NCBI GenBank assembly: GCA_020746105.1
Contig: CM036624.1
Coordinates: 2,351,562 to 2,415,561, forward strand
DNA length: 64,000 nt
Direction: 5' to 3'
Source: Trogon surrucura
Taxonomy: Eukaryota > Chordata > Aves > Trogoniformes > Trogonidae
Shown: one piece after another, positions 17,798-29,525 of the stretch
How the letters are laid out: each line of letters begins with the position of its first letter
Numbering within the stretch: the first letter of the stretch is position 1
Notes under the pieces: generated by a model
Databases searched by the model: none
The model's input: only the letters and a program-made list of their open reading frames with translations
Told to the model about the DNA's origin: nothing
Made by a program: the position numbers and the translations under genes

Positions 17798-20720
17798 CTA
17801 ACAGCCGGTTAGCTGGGTTATTAAATCAATAGCTGGGCAATCCAATGTTTATAGCAAACTGGCAATCCAGACATTTTTTTTCCCAGGTATTTCAAGTTAT
17901 TGGAATGGTTCCATTCCGTTCTGTTTGAGCGTCTTTGTTTTTCAGGGTTTATAAAGCTTAGCTTTTCTTTCTAATCTTTTTGGTTTATGAGCAGTAGAAA
18001 TAGGGAGCTCTCTCCGTATCATTTTACCATTGTGGGGTTTTTTATTTATAGCAGCGAAGTGCCAACAACAGGGTATGTAAACAATGCAGCCCGAGAGCTG
18101 CTATTTTAATCAGAGCCTGGATTACAAACGGCTTCAAATAAGTGTTGTAGTATTACTCATCTTTACTTCTGTAGAAAGCTTATTTGAAAGTATATATAAC
18201 ACCTGGTCAATTATTTTTGTAGGAGTTTTCTCCAACAACATTTAAAAGACGTGCATAACCCAATTTGGCCGTGCACAGGAGCTACGTTTAGGGAATAATT
18301 CCCATTAAATCCCTGCGACTAGTCTAGTAAATTGATTTTTGCCTTTTGATCGGTTTTTAGCTTTTTAGAAAACACCCTGTAACTGAACTAAGGGTATAAA
18401 TATGTTGTGTAAGAAAAACAAAGAGAGGTTGGAGGTTCTTTGTTCTATAACTCAGTTTTTCTTTTTGGCTGAGTCATTGTTCATCCTTGAACTATCATTT
18501 AGGGCTTATGTATTAGACAATCTATAAACTGTGCATAGTATTTTTTTACCTCAAATTAAAGTTCAGCACGTTAGGTGATGAAATTGGAGATTCAATCTTC
18601 TAAAGATTGGCAACATGAAAAATACGGAGGCTCCTAGTAGCAGTTTTGAGCTGGACATCTGCTTTGACTCCAGGGTACCTCATCTCCTTCTTGCTAGAAA
18701 AAAAGTTTTGAAAAATTCTTCTGAATATTCCCTCTTACCTACATAATATATTTTTTTTTATTATTCCCTCACTGGAAAAAAATAAATCTTTTTATTTAAC
18801 CTGTCTTAAGTTTGTTGTTGTTGTTTTTTGGGTTTTTTTCTTATGCAGTGGCACATCTAGTTAACAGTCTCAAGGAATCACAGAATAATTTATGTTGGAA
18901 GGGATGTTTAGAGGTTATCTAGTGCATCCGCTGCTCAAAGGAGGTCCAGGTTGATGAGTTTCCTCAGAAACCTCAGTTCAAAGGTATTTTTCATATTAGA
19001 ATTTCTGATTTCAAACGGAGTATTGAAGCTGTAATCAGTTCAACATGCCCACAGATTAAGCAGGTTATTTTTAGAAAAGCCTGTTACTTTCGTACTGTAC
19101 AGAGAGAACAAGTTATACGACTGTACTGGAAGAAAAGCATCTCACAGTAGAAATCCCAAACTGCGGAGGTCTATTTTCTCCTTTAGTAACAGGGATGAGA
19201 AGGACAACTGTATACAATTCCTGTACTTTCCCTTTCCAGCTGAAGTGCATATAATTAAATGTGATAGCAAAAGAGATCTAACGAAGCACGACTGCCAGAG
19301 GACACTACTCCACGCTGACGTTTGACAGCAAAATGTATGCAGCAGCACGGCTCAATCTATAATTCAAGAGCCAGCAAACACTCCTCATGAACCAGATCCA
19401 GAGGATGTTTAGTGACAAGGAACTAGTATCTTTCTCCTCAACTTCAACTAACAGATGAGGTCTGTTAGAGAAAATTCAGTATTAATCTGTGTGAATGAGG
19501 AGTCAGGCCTGGCTCTTACAAACAAGACCACCACGGTCTATAGTTACCTGTAGTCTCTTGCAGTTGCAAGTGAAAATCACCTCCTTGATGATTTTTTTTT
19601 TCCTTTGGCTCTATTCTGTATGAAGACCAGCTGGGATGCCTGAGGGAAGAAAATCTAATTTGGAGTGAATGGATTTTTAGGTTGCAAATATATCAAAGGT
19701 TTTGGCAGCACCACCAAAGAGAGACTGCATGAGGAGTACAAAAATGTCAACCTTATGCAGAGGAAAAGTGCCGAGGTTTGGAACATATTGACTAAATATT
19801 CCAACAGGAAAAAATAAATGCGTGAAAACGCGATTGCAGTTGATATAAATTATAACAGAAATACAGGCTGTCTTGAAGTGATTATACAAGACAAGGAAGT
19901 GCTCAAAGAGACAAGGGCACCCTGAGAACAACCGAAAACCTGCCACTCAGTGTCAAAAAAACCCTGTTACTAACGTAGCTGTCTCCAGAACAAGATTAGG
20001 TCACTGCTATGAGGACCCTTTCTTGGAATTAATTGATTAGGTCTCTAATTTTGTATGAGATTGTTAAATGGATATTTACTGCATCTAGAGCCCTGTGGTA
20101 AGTAATGAAGGTTTTGTGGACATATTTGGAAATCAGCTGAAGCCAAAAGGAGGCTGGGGAAGTCCTACCTCAAAAAGGGGAGTGTAGAGCTTAGACAGCA
20201 GAACAGGCAGTTGAAAGAAACTGTTGGCTGTCAAGGCTACGGTAAGAACGCCTTTCTGCTCTGAGGTATGTTGAACGGACAGTGTAATGAAGATGAATTA
20301 GTGTTTCTCGGGTTTTTGATGTGAAGAGGGAAGATATTCTAATGTCACTTCCAGCAGTATTTATCTCCTCATTTTGAAGTTCAAAATCTTAACAGCACAC
20401 AGGTAGAGATGCTATTTCTAAGGATGCCTTCATACCTGCTTCTCCCTGCACCCGTTCCCGGAGTGATGTGGAGCCCTTCTGAATGTGTTATGTCCCACTG
20501 CGCCCAGTCTGAAGTTATTCTGGTGGATGTTATTTTATTTTTTTTTTTCGCATCACCATCTGATATTTAGCGTTTCTCAGCAATTCTTCGAAAGCGTGCA
20601 TTCAGTCTCCCTTTTCAGGATAAAGCTTGACACCAAAGCGTATAACTAGGTGTTAGGGTTTTTTTTGCTTTGGCAGAAAAGCATGTAATTCCAAACCTGT
20701 TGGAAAACACTGAATAATGA
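17798..20720. other. Intergenic sequence between HENMT1 and PRPF38B
   Basis: Apart from one small CR1 copy (18873-18970), I see no gene, RNA gene or named repeat. The sequence is AT-rich with short T runs and a TTG-rich patch near 18810-18825. Confidence 0.5.
18873..18970 (-). mobile_element. CR1 LINE fragment, old
   Basis: Reverse-complement CR1 3' end: AATCACAGAATAATTTATG, then GTTGGAAGGGATGTTTAGAGG, then GCTCAAAGGAGGTCCAGGTTG. It is more diverged from the usual consensus than the other copies here. Confidence 0.75.
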
Positions 20721-21280
20721 GTCACAGAATGTTGGAGGTTGGAAGGGACCTTAAAGATCATCTAGTCCAACCCCCCTGCCAGAGCAGGGTCACCTACAGC
20801 AGATCGCACAGGAACGCGTCCAGGCGGGTTTGAAAGTCTCCAGAGCAGGAGACTCCACACCCTCCCTGGGCAGCCTGGGCCAGGGCTCCGGCACCCACAC
20901 AGGGAAAAAGTTTTCTTCTAATGTTTCTGTGGAACCTCCTGTGTTCCAGCTTGTACCCATTACCCCTTGTCCTGTCATTGGATGTCTCTGAAAAGAGCCT
21001 GGCTCCATCCTCCTGACGCTCCTCTTTGATGTATTTATAAACATTTATGAGGTCACCCCTCAGCCTCCTCTTCTCCAAGCTGAAGAGACCCAGCTCCTTC
21101 AGCCTTTCCTCACCAGGGAGATGTTCCACTCCCTCCATCATCCCTGGGGCTGCGCTGGACTCTCTCCAGCAGTTCCCTGTCCCTCTGGAGCTGAGGGGCC
21201 CAGAACTGGACACAAGATTCCAGATGTGGCCTCCCCAGGGCAGAGCAGAGGTGCAGGAGGACCTCTCTCGACCTACTGGC
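20721..21280 (-). mobile_element. CR1 LINE 3' fragment
   Basis: Long reverse-oriented CR1 copy starting at TCACAGAATGTTGGAGGTTG and running through the CCAGAGCAGGGTCACC, GTCTCCAGAGCAGGAGACTC and GACTCTCTCCAGCAG landmarks. Same subfamily as the copy at 46913-47245, with which it shares long near-identical stretches. It stops about 100 bases before the GC-rich PRPF38B promoter; its 5' limit is approximate. Confidence 0.88.
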
Positions 21281-21399
21281 TACTCCCCTTCTAACACAGC
21301 CCAGGACGCCACCGAGTTAAACGCCACCTGCGGTTACAAGCCATCCGAGCACTCAAGTTCAATTAATCCGCCAGCTCCATTTCAGCCATAACTGGAGGA

Positions 21400-22720
21400 T
21401 TTTCTCTTCCTCTCCCCGTTGGCAGGCGGCTACTTTCTCCAGCCCCGCTGCCCGTTTGGGACCGCGGCCGCCCGGGGCTCCGGGAGCCGGGGCTGGGCCG
21501 GGCCCGGCCCGTGAGGAGGCGCCGCGGCCTCTCCCGCTTCCCTCCCGCCCCCGGAAGGCGCGCGCCGTCACTTCCGCGGGCCCCGCCATCTTGTCGGCCG
21601 TTGGCGGAGGCGGCGCTCGGCCCGGCGGCGGCAGCGCGCGCTGCGGTGTGGTGAGGCGCGGCCGCTCCGCTCCCTCCGCCATGGCCAACAACAGCCCCGC
21701 CGTGGGCGCCGGCAACTGCCAGGGGCAGCAGGCGGCCCAGCACCCGCCCGGCGCCCTGCCGCCGGCCCAGCAGCCGCTGCAGAGCGGGGCGCCCAAGCCG
21801 GCGGCCTCGGGCAAGCAGGGCAACGTGCTGCCGCTGTGGGGGAACGAGAAGACCATGAACCTGAACCCCATGATCCTCACCAACATCCTCTCGTCGCCCT
21901 ACTTCAAGGTGCAGCTCTACGAGCTCAAGACGTACCACGAGGTGGTGGACGAGATCTACTTCAAGGTGAGCCCGGGGCGCCGCGGGGCCGGGCCTTGCCC
22001 GGGAGCGGGGAAGCGGGGGGGGGGGGGGGAAGGCTTCGCCTGCGGCCTGCGGCTTCCTCGGCCGCCCCGCACCCTGTCGGCAGGGCCGGGCGGCGGGGAT
22101 CTCTTTCTCGCCGCCTCCTCGGGGGAATCCGAGGCGCTGCCGCCTCTCTCTTCCAAACGAAGCGGTTTTCGCGTGGAGCTGAGGAATTGCGGAGTCGCGG
22201 GCCGGCCTCGGAGCGGGCAGCGTGAGGCAGGGCCGCGGGGCCGGAGCGGCCGCCCAAGGAGCGCGGAGAGAAGGGCAGACTCCTGGGTTAGCGGGCTGGA
22301 AGGCACCGCAAGGGCCGCGTAGGCCAACCGTGAGCTGAGTGCGGGCAGGACCCCCGCTCTGCGCGCCCCTTCCGCAGAGAAGCGCTGCCCGCGGCCCGGG
22401 GCTCGGCGACGCGCTCGGTGTCGGTGGCAGCTGTCGCGGTTGCGGGCGGAGCTGGCGTGTGGCCTTGGCCTCGGCCAGAGGCTGGGATCCCCGCTCTCCT
22501 CACCCAGTCGAAGCCTGGCTCGTTTTAACGTCGCTTCTGGGTGGGATGTGCTGGGGAGGTGGCCGAACCCCTGTCCCGGCTCTGGCTTTGTTAGCCGGGT
22601 TCGTCAGTTCTGCAGCGACGCTTGGGTCAAGCCGCTCTCCCAGGTGGGCGTCTGCGTAATTAACGCTCATCGGCGCAGCCGAGTGCTTTGTTCTGATGGC
22701 GAGAGCAAAGCTTGGGTAAG
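21400..22720 (+). promoter_or_regulatory. PRPF38B: PRPF38B CpG-island promoter with ETS and YY1-like sites
   Basis: Very CpG-rich from about 21.4 kb through exon 1 into intron 1. The 130 bases before the start codon hold two ETS-type sites (CCGGAAG at 21551-21557 and CACTTCCG at about 21569-21576) and a reverse YY1-type GCCATCTTG at 21585-21593. This is a common housekeeping arrangement, and the sites are read by eye only. Intron 1 contains a run of about 15 G at 22015-22029. Confidence 0.65.
21681..21965 (+). CDS. PRPF38B: PRPF38B coding exon 1
   Basis: Residues 1-95, ending DEIYFK at donor AAG|GTGAGC, phase 0. The Ala/Gln/Pro-rich leader varies between species; from GKQGNVLPLW on it is essentially identical to human. 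An open frame runs upstream through the 5' UTR, but the homology starts at this Met. Confidence 0.97.
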
Positions 22721-25700
22721 GCAGGCTGTTGTCTCCAGTCCGCTGTACATTGGTGGTTGTTGAGGTCTTTTTCTCAGATGAATCCATTCTGCTTGGTAAC
22801 GTTACTGTGTGATGTTATTGGTTTCAATATACGTGGAAATAACAACAAAAAAACCACAAGTAGCCTTTTTTGTGTCATTTGACTAAAGCGAGTCGAGTTA
22901 TTTAGGCCACTATAATTGTGACAAATAACTCCCCAGAAATATTTTGAGATTTTTGGCATTGTTTGCCCTTAGTTATGAAGACAGCGCTGCTGTTCTTCCT
23001 CTCGGTGACAGCACTTATCTGCTTGTGCTCTGCCCTTTGGAGCAGACTGCTTAATTCTCGGCATACTTGGTGTAACGTAGATCGTCGGCAGAGCTTCTCG
23101 TTGGTTAATTTACCACTTGCTGTACATGAGACGGAAATAATTCATTCTGACTATCAGAGTGGAAAGAAGCAAAGCTTATTTTTGCAAGCGACGGCAAAAG
23201 GTGAACAAGTTTATGAAAGAAACATTTTCAGAAAATTTCTGAGCTTACTCTGTTGTATGTGGACCCTTTCAGGTGTAGTAAAAAATATTTAATGTGGTTT
23301 ATCTTCTCAGTATTAGTAGAGCTCAACTGCAGTAGGTCAGATAGTTCATTTGCTTGTCTCAGTGTTTCATTCCATAAGTGGCTTAATCTTAAAATAGAGA
23401 ATTTTGACATAACGTTATCTATCTGCTTACTAATTCCTGAAAAAATTCTGTGGCTTTTTTTTGTTCTTTATTTTTTTCTTTTTTTTCGAATGAGCATAAT
23501 CTCCACCGCAGCAGTTGTATTCTCGAGTGTATTTATTCAAAAACCAAAATGAGTGGTGCATTAAAAAAAAAAAAGCTTAAGAATGCTCAGTGCTGGATTC
23601 TCGGGAAAGATGATCTAAAGTCACACAGACAGCTATATAGTGATAGGGACTGTCTTTCAAGATGAGGATTCTGTCTAGAAAGTTGAATCGATTCACTTGT
23701 AGTTCCAGTCACTTGTTTCAGTTCTCCACCAGCAAAGAGGGTGACTTCCTCTTCCTTTATGCCTGATCTTAGCATCTTGCGCATGTCCTCAACTTCGTTT
23801 AATCTGTAAGTTAAGCATGCACAGCACTCTGGGTAGGAGGAAAACTTGAAATCCGTTACTTCTCTCTATTTCACAACTTCAAGCGTAGCGTAGGCAGTTT
23901 TACAGCTCTTAACTTATTAAAGAATGGTGTTGGTTAACTGAATTCGTGCACTCGTGTCTAAGTGCATCTCGGAAGATTTGATTCAGGCGAACGTTACTCA
24001 TTAGTACTCGGGGACCGTTTTATCTAAGAACATCACCACAGCCTGCAAGAAAAAACACTGTTTTTTTGGATTAAAATGCTACATTTTGCAGATGTCTTTC
24101 TTTGGTCAGAATTGTGGGTGATACTTGAAATTTGTGCCCAAGTGAGGTTTGTGATCATGAGACTAGATTTTGGCTTGTGCAGCTGTCATCAGCAGTTACC
24201 ACTAACTTGTTAGGATGCAGTTTAAATAAAGGTGATTGTTTAGTCACCGCAGAAAACAGGGGTTTAGTCACGAACTACTTGAAAGTGTGTGGAGTATAGA
24301 ATAAGCAGAGATGCGTCCTTTGGGGCTGTGGGTTGTTTGTTTGTTGGGGTTTTTTTTAACTTCATGGTTTTGCCTATAATTTCTCAGTGTGGTGGGTAAA
24401 AAAGCCAAATGCTTTGCTTTAATGCCAAAGCAGACTTGATCTTAAATTTGAAGACAGGCTATTTAAGATGGGTTTTAGGACGCCCGTTGTAAATGAGGTT
24501 TGTGTAGGCAACTAAATATTATGCAGGTTGTAATTGTCGTGTTTTTTCTTTGTTTCTTCCCTACCCTTTCAGGTTACACACGTCGAACCATGGGAAAAAG
24601 GGAGCAGAAAAACAGCAGGCCAGACAGGGATGTGTGGAGGGGTAAGTAGAAGTACGTGCCTTCTTCCATTTTTCTGTCTGGTAAATAAATTTCCCAAGCA
24701 GAGCTAAATAAAACTTGTTGTACGTTGGCTTAGTCCCTACATGTAGAAGTATTTATTACAAAGAGTCATTCCCCTCGCTTCCGGAGCTGGAGTGTTACTT
24801 TTTCCACGTAGCTCTGTTTGTGGATTTAGATTTTTACCCTGCGTTAGTTCTCATTCTTTTGTAGATTTGGGATATCGTTGTGAATTCCTGCGTTGTCAAC
24901 TAATTTTTTTTTTTGTTTGTTTGTTTTAAAAAAAAAAAAAACCTTTTGAAAGGTGCGTGGTGTTGGAACTGGAGGAATTGTGTCTACTGCCTTTTGTCTG
25001 CTCTACAAATTATTTACACTGAAACTCACTCGTAAGCAAGTGATGGGCCTTATAACTCATACAGACTCTCCATATATTAGGGCTCTTGGATTTATGTATA
25101 TTAGGTAAGTATCAATATGATCAGTTAATGACTAAACTAGTATACAGAAAGCCGTATTAAAATTTTATGTTCTCTTTGTACTTAAAGGTACACACAACCA
25201 CCTACAGATCTATGGGACTGGTTTGAATCCTTTCTTGATGATGAAGAGGTATGTCGGCGAGGGTAATAATTTGTTTTCTTTTGTTTCTTTTCATGTTAAC
25301 TACTTTAGGCTTAAGCATTTTTTATAAGGTTTGCTGTAGCTTGAATGTTGCTATGTTATGTTCTTGTAGTTTTATTAATTAGTGCAGGAAGCTCATCTGA
25401 GCTGGGAGCTGGGTCGTTTTTCTTGGATTTTAAACATGCGACAGAATTTTCCATTGGGTAGGGTGTTACTGTGTCAAATATTACAAAGCCATGTGAAACA
25501 GGTTTATGAAATCAAAATGCAGGCCGCAGGTTTTGTGCGTATGGCTTCTGTGCATTTTTTAGGAAGATTAATTATTTTTAAGCAAGGTGTACTAAGTCCT
25601 AAGAGTATTACATCTGTATTTTGCATTCATTGCTGGGATCAGGCAACTGGTGCTTGCACACAAGAGTAGGAAGTGTATGGCAGAACCCAGCATTCACCTT

Positions 25701-28700
25701 GAAAAAACATTACCCCAAAATTTCTGTGGTGGTTATTCACGTCCTGGAATAACTAAACCCAGGATTTGTCCAGAGGAGAAACAAACAGCCTAATTAACTG
25801 CATAAAGTGGCATTGTGTCTTGTAACCTTCATGTCTTTGCCAACGAGGCAAAAAAAAGAAACATGAGTTGCCAGCTGAATAAGTTGGGTAAAGAGGTTGC
25901 ATCATTGTGCAGTCGGATAGGAGAGTGCCTGTGCTACTCTAGTCCTGATTTATGGTCAGGAGACACAGGGTAGGAGCTGGTGGGTGAGGTTTCTCGGGCT
26001 GTGGAGTCGAATATCCAGTCTGCTGCATCCTGTTGCAGTTTGTTTTTATTGAGCAGGTTTTCAATCACATCCTGGATTTAGGAATTGCAAAGGAAAGATC
26101 ACTTGCCCTCTTCAGCGTCTGTAGGCATCCACTTCAAGAAATTCCCAGTGTTGTAGTTGCAAATGATTTCCGAATACTTGTGTTAAACCCAGTGCTAATT
26201 ATACCTGTGTCTGACTGCAATGCAGTGTATTTATTTTAAACAGCTTCTTTCATGCTAAGTATCAAAAGCACTGTGCAAAGGAAACAGCTGTTACTCCAGG
26301 TAAATGCGTTATTGTATGTTTTTAATGAAAATCAAAGCAACTTCAAATCTTGATTGCATCGCTGTGATATCCTGCTTCTCCCCCAGGTGGTGCTAGTTAA
26401 TATGAGCTCTTCTCTGCAATGTTTGCGTTGTAACTTAGGAGGAGGATTGTGGTGGTGGCTTCATTTTCAGGGTCCCACAAGCAGCTCGATTCCCAGGACT
26501 GTCCAAGGATCACAAGTGTGATTCATTGTGCAGGTCTGAACCGGTTCGTTATTCGAAGCACTGGTTTTTTAGTTCATACATTTCGGTTCTTGCAGATACG
26601 GGCTATTGGCATATATTTGTTTATTGTTGTTTAAAATCGCCCAATATTTTTGGAATTAGTGTTTCTTTCCCGGCTGCTTTCAGTAGCTTTGTGTTACCTA
26701 GGAAATGATACTGGGGGCTGCTTGTCCTTTAAGTTTCTTGCCGGTCCTGGTCAAGCTCAATAGGATGAAGCAAATTTTTATATATGAAATTATTTAAACC
26801 TACAGGACTTTTTTTTTTTTTTCCCCTCCAGTTCATCCCCTGTCATGCTGCTGTGAAAAACTTCCCAGGATACAGAGTTACTTTTCAAAATGCTTATGTT
26901 TATTTTGTTTAACTGTACGTACTCTCCAGGTGCTACGTTTAACTCCTTTTTTTCTTCTTTAGATCTCTGCAGCGATTATATTTGGAAAAACTGTATATCT
27001 GAACACTTAAATGTGTGTGAGTGCAAGCAGTTTTACATTTAGATTTTCTCTTCCTGTTTAGATAACAAATCTCACTTTCCTTGTGTGCTTGCACTATAGG
27101 TTTGGGACTGACAATAGCTGACTAACATGTCCTGAGCTGTGAGAGGGCATAGCAAGAAGGCCTTCATGCGGTAATGACCCTTTTCAGAGACAATGGTCAT
27201 CATGGATTATGCGTTTCCAATTATTTGTTCATTTATTTCTTTTTTTACATATTTCTAAATTAGAAACCTCACTGCTTCATGGCAGTTGGTTTGCTATTGC
27301 TTCCAATTCTGTTAGGATGCCATTCTGTACTAGAGGTTTTTCTGTGATCATTTTTAGATAGGCAGTAATGTCGCTCTTAAATGATTTAGGCCACAGGGTT
27401 GGGTATGACGGTGCGCAGTCGTACGTTCGCAAAATGGAGTTTTAAATGTAGTTTGAGAGGACTTCTCAGCTTTGTGGCATTTAAGTAAAGTACGAGATCA
27501 TACCATATAACCAGCCTGTGTAAGGGGATTGCCCGTTAATCTCTTCCTCGACAGGCCCTTACCATCCAGATGGCTGCAGGATTTGTATGAGCCTGCATGC
27601 GTTTCTGTTAAGGCCCGTTCCCTATCTGTAACGTACTGCCAAATCCAAAGGGCGCAGAGCTTGAAGTTTTCTAAGGAACTGTATTAGAATGAGACAAGTA
27701 AACTTTCATAATCATGAGACTTCAAGAGGGCAGTAATGTAGCAGCATTTTTTTTTTTTAAAAAATCAGTCAAAAGTACTTTTGACCATCAAGATGTTTTT
27801 TGCTTGTATTTTGTAGGACCTGGATGTGAAGGCAGGTGGGGGTTGCGTTATGACCATCGGGGAGATGCTTCGTTCCTTCCTCACTAAGCTTGAATGGTTT
27901 TCCACGTTGTTTCCAAGAATTCCTGTGCCAGTCCAGAAAACCATTGACCAGCAAATTAAAAGCAGACCTAGAAAAATCAAGAAGGATGGCAAGGAGGGAA
28001 TGGAAGAAATAGACCGGCACGCAGAGCGTAGACGTTCAAGGTCATTTACACGTTATTTTGAAAACGAATGTTAGAAGCTCAGTGTTGAACTACTTCTCAT
28101 CAGAAGCGTGTCGTCTTTTCGCTGAGATAGGTTTTAAGGCAACAGGCAAAACAGTTCATGGATGCTAATAGATGCAAATATCAGATGCTGTTTGCTATTT
28201 GAGATTAATGTAGACTGTGTACATAAAATATAAATTGAAAAGTAAAGAGTGTCCCTTAATTTTAAAAGGTTGCGTTTCATATTCGATATCTTTTTCTTTT
28301 CGAAGGTCTCCGAGACGGTCTCTCAGTCCCAGGAGGTCTCCCAGAAGATCCAGAAGCAGAAGTCATCATCGGGAAGGCCACGGATCATCTAGTTTTGATA
28401 GAGAACTAGAAAGAGAAAGAGAACGGCAGAGATTAGAACGTGAAGCTAAGGAGAGAGAAAAAGAAAGGCGGAGATCTCGAAGTACTGATCGCACACTAGA
28501 ACGGAGGCGAAGCAGAAGCAGGGACAGGTACAGAAGCCGTAGTCGAAGCCGTGACAGGAAAGGAGATAGAAGAGACAGGGATAGGGAGCGGGAGAAAGAA
28601 AATGAACGGAGCCGGAAAAAAGAGAGAGATTACGATAAGGAAAGAGGTAGTGAGAGGGAAAAAGATCGATCTAGAGAAAGATCAAAAGAAAGGAAAAGTA

Positions 28701-29158
28701 AGGGCGATATAGAAGAGAGAAGACACAAAGATGACAAGGATGACAAGAAACACAGAGATGACAAGAGGGATTCCAAAAAAGAGAGAAAACATAGTAGAAG
28801 TAGAAGCCGGGAAAGAAAGCATAGGAGTAGGAGCCGAAGTAAGAACACGGGTAAGCGCAGCAGAAGCAGGAGCAAAGAGAAATCGAGCAAACATAAAAAT
28901 GAAAGTAAAGAGAAGTCGAATAAACGAAGTAGGAGCAGAAGCAGGGGAAGAACAGATAGTGTTGAGAAGTCTAGGAAACGGGACCAGAGTCCCAGCAAAG
29001 AAAAACCTAGAAAGCGTAGCAGAAGCAAAGAACGTTCCCACAAACACGATCACAGTGATAGCAAGGACCATTCGGACAAACACGATCGTCGAAGGAGCCA
29101 AAGTACAGAACGAGAGAGCCAAGAAAAGCAACAGAAAAACAAAGATGAGACTGTGTGA
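21681..29158 (+). CDS. PRPF38B: PRPF38B, pre-mRNA-splicing factor 38B (six coding exons, 547 aa)
   Basis: PRPF38B is a nuclear splicing factor of the PRP38 family with a long arginine/serine-rich tail; it is thought to act in spliceosome assembly or activation. Coding exons are 21681-21965, 24573-24641, 24953-25104, 25188-25248, 27817-28040 and 28306-29158, total 1644 nt with consistent phases. At 547 aa it is one residue longer than human (546). Residues 1-45 are an Ala/Gln/Pro-rich leader. The PRP38 domain runs from about 46 (GNVLPLWGNEK) to about 240 and includes TNILSSPYFK and GFMYIRYTQPP. RS and charged repeats fill about 255-547. The start lies in a Kozak-like GCCATGG, and the protein matches human from MANNSPA onward. 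Intron lengths are 2607, 311, 83, 2568 and 265 bases. Confidence 0.98.
24573..24641 (+). CDS. PRPF38B: PRPF38B coding exon 2
   Basis: Residues 96-118 (VTHVEPWEKG to GMCGG), 69 nt, phase 0 to 0; acceptor TTTCAG, donor GTAAGT. Confidence 0.97.
24903..24943. repeat. Poly-T / poly-A tract before PRPF38B exon 3
   Basis: A T-rich run with GTTT steps is followed by about 13 A, ending ten bases before the exon 3 acceptor. In RNA it could fold as a U-A hairpin. Confidence 0.75.
24953..25104 (+). CDS. PRPF38B: PRPF38B coding exon 3
   Basis: Residues 119-168 plus two bases of codon 169 (VRGVGTGG to GFMYI). The acceptor lies just after a run of about 13 A and only a short CCTTTTGAAAG, so its pyrimidine tract is very weak. 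Confidence 0.97.
25188..25248 (+). CDS. PRPF38B: PRPF38B coding exon 4
   Basis: Residues 169-189 (RYTQPPTDLWDWFESF to DDEE), 61 nt. The intron before it is only 83 bases. Confidence 0.97.
27817..28040 (+). CDS. PRPF38B: PRPF38B coding exon 5
   Basis: Residues 190-263 plus two bases of codon 264: DLDVKAGGGC, MTIGEMLRSF, FSTLFPRIPVPVQK, and the start of the RS tail (ERRRSRS). The donor is AAG|GTCATT, which departs from consensus at intron positions +3 to +5. Reading on into the intron adds seven codons beyond the RRSRSF junction region, then a stop at 28072-28074. Confidence 0.95.
28306..29158 (+). CDS. PRPF38B: PRPF38B coding exon 6 (RS domain, stop)
   Basis: Residues 264-547. Starts SPRRSLSPRRSPRRSRSRSH, followed by a long helical stretch of Glu/Arg/Lys repeats and several SRSRSRER-type blocks, and ends KNKDETV with TGA at 29156-29158. 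The purine-rich repeats leave the antisense frames open too; those are not genes. Confidence 0.97.
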
Positions 29159-29525
29159 ACTCTTTCAGAAGTGGATCACATTGAATCCTATAAATGTTTG
29201 ATTAAATCCTGCTTATTTTTTCTTAAAGTTGAGATTGTGCAGTAGTTGATGAGCACTCTTCTCCAACCTCCCTCTAGGCTGCAGATTGTCATTTCCTCTT
29301 TTGGGTAGGGAAGTGCCTTTGTAAACCCATCCGATGCGTCGACGGTTTCGAACCATTCGTTTAGTTTAATTCGTAACGCAGAGATTGTTCTTACATTTTT
29401 ATTGTTCAGATGTTTCTGAAATGTACAGTCTTGTACATATGTCCTGAAAATGTTTTAATTCCTTCGGCATGGTTGCCGTGTTGGTTAAATTTGTATGAGG
29501 CAATAAACTGCCACTAATTCTACTT
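29159..29525 (+). other. PRPF38B: PRPF38B 3' UTR (predicted proximal end)
   Basis: The first AATAAA after the stop is at 29502-29507. Further signals at 30051-30056 and 30386-30391 could give longer 3' UTRs. The choice cannot be made from sequence alone. Confidence 0.55.

Noticed and set aside
20790-21213. 139-aa minus-strand ORF resembling a retroelement protein tail
   Set aside because: It is within a truncated CR1 LINE copy; not a host gene and not an intact ORF2.
21456-21680. Upstream in-frame extension of PRPF38B exon 1
   Set aside because: Open only because the 5' UTR is GC-rich; human homology starts at MANNSPA (21681), which has a better start context.
28630-29131. Two long minus-strand ORFs opposite the PRPF38B RS exon
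   Set aside because: They are the antisense of the AGR/GAA repeat codons (Leu/Ser/Phe-rich shadows).
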